Assembly (NCBI GenBank): GCA_001778985.1
Contig: MFIU01000001.1
Location: 1-50,110 of the forward strand
Source of the DNA: Candidatus Giovannonibacteria bacterium RIFOXYD1_FULL_48_21
GTDB lineage: Bacteria > Patescibacteriota > Minisyncoccia > JACPKW01 > UBA11713
Direction of reading: 5' to 3'
DNA length: 50,110 nucleotides
Below, piece by piece: positions 45,527 through 50,110 of this stretch; within the stretch, counting starts at the first letter, position 1; every line of letters begins with the position of its first letter. A model generated the notes under the pieces. The model searched no databases, was not told the origin of the DNA, and worked only from the letters and a program-made list of their open reading frames with translations. Position numbers and translations under genes: made by a program.

Positions 45527-47284
45527 TTATTCTCTCGTTACCCTTAAGACTTCTTCTATCGTGGTAATCCCCTGCACGGCTTTCGCGATGCCGTCTTCGA
45601 GCATAGTCATCATACCTTCTTCTTTGGCGCGCTTTTCAATGTCGTCCGAAGTGGCGTTCGCCATAATCAGCTGTTTGACTGATTCGGTCATCGCTAAAAC
45701 TTCATGAATCCCGATTCGCTCCTGATAGCCGTCCGGGCATTCGGAAGTTGGTTCGGGTTTGTAAAAATTAATCGAAGACCAGTCTTCGTCGGCTTTGATA
45801 AGCTTGTATTCTTTTAAAAATTTTAAAATCCGCTCCAAATCCACTTCTCGCGAAAGCTCCTTCAGCTCATTCTTGGAAAGTTTGAATGGTTTTCGTGATT
45901 TACAAAGCCGCCGGACCAGCCTTTGCCCCACAATCGCTGTCACGGTGGAAGCGATTAGAAAAGGCTCAACTTTCATATCCAAAAGTCTGGGCAAAGCTCC
46001 GGCCGCGGAGTTGGTATGAAGCGTGGAGAGAACCAGATGCCCGGTCAAGGCGGCGTTTATCGCTAAAGACGCGGTTTCGTTATCCCGAATCTCGCCGACC
46101 ATTATGATGTCCGGGTCCTGCCTGACGAGCGAACGGAGTCCGGTCGCGAAACTGAAACCAATTTCCGGTTTCACCTGGGTCTGGTTGACCCTGGGCATGC
46201 GGTATTCAATCGGGTCTTCAATCGTGGAAATGTTGACCTCCGGAACGTTCAAAATATCAAGGACGGTGTAGAGGGTCGTGGTTTTGCCGGAGCCGGTCGG
46301 GCCGGTGGCCAGCACCATGCCCACCGGTTTTTTAATCGCCCGGTGCAATCTTTCCAGACTCTCTCCGAAAAACCCCAAAGTTTCCAGGGTGAAACTTTTG
46401 GAATTTTCCACGAGAAGCCGGAGCGCGGCCTTCTCCCCCTCGCCCACCGGCAGGATGGAAACCCGGAACGAAATTTTCTCCTCCGGGGTTTCGATTTTAA
46501 ATCTGCCGTCCTGGGGCAATCTGTGCTCATCCAGTTTCAAATTGGAAAGCACTTTTATTCTGGCGATTATTCCCGGAGCGACCTGCTTGGGAAGGAGCAT
46601 GGCCTCGCGCAGAATGCCATCCACGCGATATCTCACCACCACCTCTTTTTCCTGGGGCTCGATGTGGATGTCCGAAGCTCGCTCCACGATGGCGTGGCGC
46701 AAAAGGGTGTCTACGATTCTTACGATCGGGAGGTCTTCGGCGACTTTCTTCAAATCTTCGGTCCCTACTTCCCCCTTGCCTTCCTCCACCGGAGTCGTCA
46801 CCAAAACATCCCGGGCTTCTTTTTTTATGATATCTCCAAACTCCGCTTCCAAAGAGCGCCGGTACTGCGAGAGCACATGCTTAATGGAGGATTTGGTGGT
46901 GAGGCGCGGCAGAATTTTCAGATTGGAAGTCTTTTTTATAAAATCAATTGTTTCCAGGTTCTCCGGATCCAGCATGGCCACCTCCAAATTATTTCCTGAT
47001 TTTTTGTAGGCCACGATATTGTGCGTGCGGGCAATCGGCTCGGGAATCATCCGCAAGGCTTCGTCTGAAATTTTTTCGTGCTCCAAATCCACGAAAGGAA
47101 TGCCCAAAATATAAGCCGCGAGCCGGGCGAAATCGTCCTCGGTAATTTTTCCCTCCTTTATCAGGACCTCGGCGAGGTCCTCGCCGCTTTTCTCCGCTTT
47201 TTTCTCGGCAGCTTCAAGAGACTTAGCGTCCAGAAGTTCCGCGTCCAGCAAAAAAGCCTTAAGCCTTTGTGGTTCAATTTTCAC
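45527..47284 (-). CDS. pilB: Type IV pilus extension ATPase PilB
   Basis: The 585 residues have the N-terminal MshEN/T2SSE-N domain (about 10-140) and the motor core: Walker A GPTGSGKTT near 327, Asp box IEDPIEY, Walker B DIIMVGEIRD near 385, His box LSTLHTNSAAGAL near 413. Cysteines LCKSRK and ECPDGYQERIGIHEVL near 460-535 mark the zinc region. PilB powers pilus assembly with PilC. The start is GTG, created by the last G of the adjacent inverted-repeat element; before the insertion it was probably ATG overlapping the response-regulator stop. Confidence 0.93.
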   Translation of the reverse strand: MKIEPQRLKAFLLDAELLDAKSLEAAEKKAEKSGEDLAEVLIKEGKITEDDFARLAAYILGIPFVDLEHEKISDEALRMIPEPIARTHNIVAYKKSGNNLEVAMLDPENLETIDFIKKTSNLKILPRLTTKSSIKHVLSQYRRSLEAEFGDIIKKEARDVLVTTPVEEGKGEVGTEDLKKVAEDLPIVRIVDTLLRHAIVERASDIHIEPQEKEVVVRYRVDGILREAMLLPKQVAPGIIARIKVLSNLKLDEHRLPQDGRFKIETPEEKISFRVSILPVGEGEKAALRLLVENSKSFTLETLGFFGESLERLHRAIKKPVGMVLATGPTGSGKTTTLYTVLDILNVPEVNISTIEDPIEYRMPRVNQTQVKPEIGFSFATGLRSLVRQDPDIIMVGEIRDNETASLAINAALTGHLVLSTLHTNSAAGALPRLLDMKVEPFLIASTVTAIVGQRLVRRLCKSRKPFKLSKNELKELSREVDLERILKFLKEYKLIKADEDWSSINFYKPEPTSECPDGYQERIGIHEVLAMTESVKQLIMANATSDDIEKRAKEEGMMTMLEDGIAKAVQGITTIEEVLRVTRE

Positions 47285-47410
47285 CCCGTTAGAAATAGTC
47301 CCGTTAGAAATCCAAAATGAGACCGTTTACTGCTGGTAATAAAAACTTTATTTGATGTTGATAGCATTCCAAAAAATTTAATTTCTAACGGGACGCGATT
47401 TCTAACGGGG
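47284..47410 (-). mobile_element. 127-bp inverted-repeat element with TTCA/TGAA target duplication
   Basis: ACCCCGTTAGAAAT and its complement, 14 bp, lie at the ends. TTCA flanks both sides (47280-47283 and 47411-47414), which is TGAA on the gene strand. Removing the element and one TGAA joins the regulator stop to pilB as ATGA. It contains a second, nested inverted-repeat pair (47298-47394). Confidence 0.8.
47298..47394. mobile_element. Nested inverted-repeat element
   Basis: GTCCCGTTAGAAAT (47298-47311) and ATTTCTAACGGGAC (47381-47394) form a perfect 14-bp pair inside the outer element, so an element appears to have entered another one. No short flanking duplication is visible. The inside is about 69 nt of AT-rich sequence with no frame. 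Confidence 0.65.
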
Positions 47411-47411
47411 T

Positions 47412-47786
47412 TCATTCCCCTTCAAGGATCCCCTTAACTTTTTTCACTATCTCCGGCAGAGAATAGTTGGCTTTTACGAGATAAGCCTTCACCCCGAAAG
47501 AGGAAGCTCGTTCAATATCCTGGGGGGTTTCCAGATTGGTAAGGATGATGACCGGGATGGTTTTAAGCTCGGGATTTTCCCGCATATCTTCCATAATCTT
47601 AAACCCGTGTTTTTTCGGCAAAACCAAATCCAAGATAATCAAATCCGGATGCTTTTCCTGAATTTGCCGAAACCCGGTTTCGCCGTCGTTCGAAACCGTG
47701 ACTTCCAATCCGGCCTGCCGCAGCGCCTCAGCCAGCTGGTTCGCCAAAGCGGTATCGTCTTCGACTACTAATATTTTTTTAGGCAT
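47412..47786 (-). CDS. CheY-like response regulator
   Basis: The 124 residues form one receiver domain: VVEDD at 7-11, phosphoacceptor Asp near 53 (LIILDLVLP), Thr near 82 (ILTN) and Lys near 105 (AYLVKAN). No output domain is attached, as in CheY and PilG/PilH. It starts 4 nt upstream of the kinase stop, so the two are a pair. Context next to pilB suggests control of pilus extension. The stop TGA directly abuts the inserted element. Confidence 0.9.
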   Translation of the reverse strand: MPKKILVVEDDTALANQLAEALRQAGLEVTVSNDGETGFRQIQEKHPDLIILDLVLPKKHGFKIMEDMRENPELKTIPVIILTNLETPQDIERASSFGVKAYLVKANYSLPEIVKKVKGILEGE

Positions 47787-47789
47787 ATT

Positions 47790-48740
47790 TTAAGTTTTAG
47801 CTTTAGGCAAAGTAAAAAAGAAAGTGGAGCCGTGGCCCTCCAGGGTTCGAAATCCGACCGTGCCGCCCGAAGCCTCGATGATGTACTTTGAAAGATACAG
47901 CCCCACGCCCAAACCCTCGGTCTGGTAGCGGAGAATGTTGGAGGCCCGGAAAAATTTTGAAAAAATCTGCCGCGCCTCCTGGGCCGAAATGCCCGCGCCC
48001 TGGTCCGTGATCGACCATTTCACTCCCCAGCCCACATCCTCCAGTGTCACCGTCAGCTCGCCCGAAGCGGTCGAGTAACGAATCGCGTTGTCAATGAAAC
48101 GGGAGATGACGGACTTAATGCGGGTCTGGTCCGCCTTGACCCAAAACTGGGATTTGGGGGTAAGGGTGATGAATTTAAGCTGGCGGCTCGAGGCGGAAGA
48201 TTCGGAATCTTTCACCAGCTCATCGCTCAGCTCATTCAGGGAGAAAACCGCCGGGGCCAATTGAAATTTATGGTCCTCAATCCGATTCACGTCCAGAAGG
48301 TCATTAACCAGGCTGATCATCCGCTCGTTGGCGTGATGGATGACCCGGAAAGCTCCCTCAAGCTCTTCGGCCGCAAGACCGGCTTTTTTTTCCGTCACGG
48401 CGTCAAGCTGCCATTTTATCGAAGCGAGGGGGTTTCGAAGCTCGTGGGACATGATGGCTACGAACTCGGATTTAAGCTGGGAGGCTTCGGCTACTTTTTC
48501 AAAGGCCTTGATAACGGCGTGGCCGACGACGAAAAGAAAAACCGTGACCGCGAAAATGATAGAAACAACGGTTTCCGGTTCAGCGTAGAGGCGCGCCACG
48601 AGATGCGTGAGCAGAATGGAGAGCGCGATGATGGCTCCCATCACGATGAAAAGAAAATGGGGGCACTGCCATAAAGAAACTCTAAGCTCCCGGCAGCGCT
48701 GGGAAACATTCAGCGCGGCGAAAAAACCTTTCGGGTTCAT
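47790..48740 (-). CDS. Membrane sensor histidine kinase
   Basis: The 316-residue product has two helices (about 28-50 and 57-77) with only a short loop between, so there is almost no external sensor. The dimerisation and phosphoacceptor domain includes SHELRNPL with His near 99, and the HATPase has N (FIDNAIRYST near 217), G1 DQGAGIS and G2 GLGVGLYLSK. It probably senses a membrane or cytoplasmic signal and passes phosphate to the adjacent regulator. The ATG lies 6 nt from a TAATAT box, divergent from nusA. Confidence 0.9.
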   Translation of the reverse strand: MNPKGFFAALNVSQRCRELRVSLWQCPHFLFIVMGAIIALSILLTHLVARLYAEPETVVSIIFAVTVFLFVVGHAVIKAFEKVAEASQLKSEFVAIMSHELRNPLASIKWQLDAVTEKKAGLAAEELEGAFRVIHHANERMISLVNDLLDVNRIEDHKFQLAPAVFSLNELSDELVKDSESSASSRQLKFITLTPKSQFWVKADQTRIKSVISRFIDNAIRYSTASGELTVTLEDVGWGVKWSITDQGAGISAQEARQIFSKFFRASNILRYQTEGLGVGLYLSKYIIEASGGTVGFRTLEGHGSTFFFTLPKAKT

Positions 48741-48785
48741 TACTTATATTATTGTGGATTTATGAAAAATCTGCTAGGCTTAAAG

Positions 48786-48808
48786 AAGTCCGTTCATAAG
48801 ACGGACTT
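48786..48808 (+). promoter_or_regulatory. Hairpin ahead of nusA, possible leader element
   Basis: AAGTCCGT and ACGGACTT form an 8-bp stem with a 7-nt loop, followed by TATTACT, 10 nt before the favoured nusA ATG. TTGTGG-N16-TAGGCT upstream (48753-48780) would start transcription at the base of the hairpin. It could be an attenuator-like control or protect the RNA end. Confidence 0.45.
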
Positions 48809-48818
48809 TATTACTAAA

Positions 48819-50012
48819 ATGGCGTTAGATTTAAAGAATTTTCAATCGGCCCTGGAGGAAGTCCTGGTGGAACGGGGCATTCCCAAGGAAAAAATCCTGG
48901 AAACCATTGAATTGGCCTTGGCCGCGGCCTACAAAAAAGACTACGGCAAGCGCGGCCAGATTATCCGGGCGAAGTTCGACCCCAAAAAAGGCCGGGCTGA
49001 ATTTTCACAGGTCAAAATCGTGGTGGACGAAGAAATGCTGAAACCCGCCGAAAGTCTTGAAGAAGACATTCAGGCGGGCAAGGAAGAGGAGACGGAGGAG
49101 ACCGGAGGAGAAATAAAAAAAGTCCGCTTCAATCCGGAACGACACGTCATGTTAGACGAGGCCCAGAAAATTGAACCGAATATCAAACCTGGGGAAGAAT
49201 TAATCTTCACTCTCGAGACCAAGGAAGAATACGGCCGCATCGCCGCCCAGACCGCGAAACAGGTGATTATCCAGCGGATCCGCGAGGCCGAACGCGAATC
49301 GATTTACAATGAATTCGCGTCAAGGGAGGGGGAGATTGTTTCCGGAATCGTCCAGAGAATTGAGGGCAAGAATGCTTTCTTGGATTTGGGCCGAGCCACA
49401 GCAATTCTACCCAAAGAAGAGCAGGTTCGGGGCGAGCATTACCGCTTAGGCGAACGGATTAAGGCCTATCTTGTTTTGGCGGAAAAAAATACCAAAGGCC
49501 CGGGCCTCTATCTTTCGCGTTCGCACCCTCGTTTTGTGGCTAAACTTTTTGAGATGGAAGTTCCTGAGATTCAGAGCGGCATAGTCGAGATAAAAGCCGT
49601 AGCGCGCGAAGCCGGCCTTAGAACCAAACTCGCGGTCCGTTCCAAAGAAGGAGGAGTCGACCCGGTGGGTTCGCTCGTCGGGCAAAAAGGAATTCGAGTC
49701 GGCACGGTTATTACGGAGCTGGGCGGAGAAAAAATAGACATCATCGAATGGCGGGATAATCCCGAGGAATTCATCGCCAAAAGCCTCTCGCCGGCCAAAG
49801 TGCTGGAGGTTGAGGTTAGCCCCGATAAAAAAGAAGCCACGGTGCGGGTGGCCGAAGACCAGCTCTCGCTCGCCATCGGCAAGGCGGGGCAAAACGTAAG
49901 GCTCGCGGCCAAACTTACCGGCTATAAAATAGACATCCGTTCCCGAACCGGAGAAACCGTGGCTTCGGCTTCGGAAGAAGACGAAATTTCTGGTAAAATA
50001 GAAGAATTATGA
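48819..50012 (+). CDS. nusA: Transcription termination/antitermination factor NusA
   Basis: The 397-residue product, starting MALDLKNFQSALEEVLVERG, has the NusA N-terminal domain, an S1 domain (GEIVSGIVQRIEGKNAFLDLGRATAILPKEEQ near 168-200) and two KH domains (GSLVGQKGIRVGTVITEL and SLAIGKAGQNVRLAAKLTGYKIDI). An acidic insert (KEEETEETGG) lies in the N-domain. An ATG 19 codons upstream (48762) is possible, but those residues are not conserved and would include the hairpin. NusA usually precedes infB; here infB is elsewhere. The stop overlaps the next gene by ATGA. Confidence 0.92.
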   Translation: MALDLKNFQSALEEVLVERGIPKEKILETIELALAAAYKKDYGKRGQIIRAKFDPKKGRAEFSQVKIVVDEEMLKPAESLEEDIQAGKEEETEETGGEIKKVRFNPERHVMLDEAQKIEPNIKPGEELIFTLETKEEYGRIAAQTAKQVIIQRIREAERESIYNEFASREGEIVSGIVQRIEGKNAFLDLGRATAILPKEEQVRGEHYRLGERIKAYLVLAEKNTKGPGLYLSRSHPRFVAKLFEMEVPEIQSGIVEIKAVAREAGLRTKLAVRSKEGGVDPVGSLVGQKGIRVGTVITELGGEKIDIIEWRDNPEEFIAKSLSPAKVLEVEVSPDKKEATVRVAEDQLSLAIGKAGQNVRLAAKLTGYKIDIRSRTGETVASASEEDEISGKIEEL

Positions 50013-50110
50013 CCATATATATTGCGACTGCGGTCGGCGCCTCGTTTTTATTCCTTCTCTGGACGATAAGATATGTCTTCCGCCAGAGTGACGGAGGCGG
50101 AATCATGCGG
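50009..50110 (+). CDS. Membrane protein, N-terminal part (cut by window end)
   Basis: The frame starts ATG overlapping the nusA stop (ATGA) and gives MTIYIATAVGASFLFLLWTI before RYVFRQSDGGGIMR at the edge. One helix is visible at about 3-20. The rest is outside the window and no identity can be assigned. Confidence 0.5.
   Translation, partial: MTIYIATAVGASFLFLLWTIRYVFRQSDGGGIMR

Noticed and set aside
47298-47394. Target duplication around the nested element
   Set aside because: The flanks (TAGT and ACGC, or AATA and GCGA) do not match, so no duplication is claimed for this copy.

Overview
The window looks like a chromosome segment of a Patescibacteria (Candidate Phyla Radiation) bacterium, most likely of the Parcubacteria group. 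The grounds are streamlined housekeeping proteins (a 486-residue IF-2, a 629-residue Mfd-like helicase, a 712-residue ValS), runs of two-helix VirB2-like pilins, the DUF4446 and EF-Tu-domain-like small proteins, and short palindromic repeats of the kind I associate with Parcubacteria. UGA is an ordinary stop, so the recoded Gracilibacteria and Absconditabacteria are unlikely. No rRNA or CRISPR array was found.

Layout. 1-5.9 kb: end of a zinc-ribbon protein, mfd, two small membrane proteins, a candidate promoter-plus-hairpin small RNA, DUF3800, rpsA and an MBL-fold hydrolase. 5.5-12.4 kb (+): a 99-bp inverted-repeat insertion, a membrane protein, gyrA, a methyltransferase, a solute-binding protein, then five genes around VirB2-like membrane modules. 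12.4-15.8 kb (-): tRNA genes, including one tRNA-Gly gene inside another, and the infB-rbfA-DUF4446 group. 15.8-18.1 kb: HtrA-like protease, glutaredoxin, flavin reductase.

18.1-29.9 kb (-) is an accessory defence island. It holds a Panacea-type toxin-antitoxin pair, a PD-(D/E)XK nuclease, an SNF2 helicase with an N-terminal phospholipase-D nuclease domain, an AbiE-type pair, an Eco57I-like adenine methyltransferase, a small HTH regulator, and remnants of HsdS, a second methyltransferase and a second helicase. 29.9-36.5 kb returns to translation genes: rplS, rluA-like, tRNAs, tsaD (one frameshift), valS, PrsW-like protease, Hsp20. 36.5-38.5 kb holds an unknown Cys-rich membrane protein, a GIY-YIG nuclease and a tRNA cluster in which tRNA-Val lies inside the anticodon arm of another tRNA. 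38.5-48.7 kb (-) is a type IV pilus locus (kinase, regulator, pilB, pilC, three prepilins, a PilX-like protein, pilMNO). 48.8-50.1 kb has nusA.

Three themes stand out. First, a family of elements ends in CCCGTTAGAAAT/ATTTCTAACGGG inverted repeats. Two copies sit between identical TGAA tetranucleotides exactly at stop/start junctions; removing the element and one TGAA restores an ATGA gene overlap and turns a GTG start back into ATG. Second, two tRNA genes are split in the anticodon arm by inverted-repeat material that itself carries a complete tRNA. Third, many operon-leading genes have a -10 box ending 4 to 9 nt before the start codon, which implies leaderless mRNAs.
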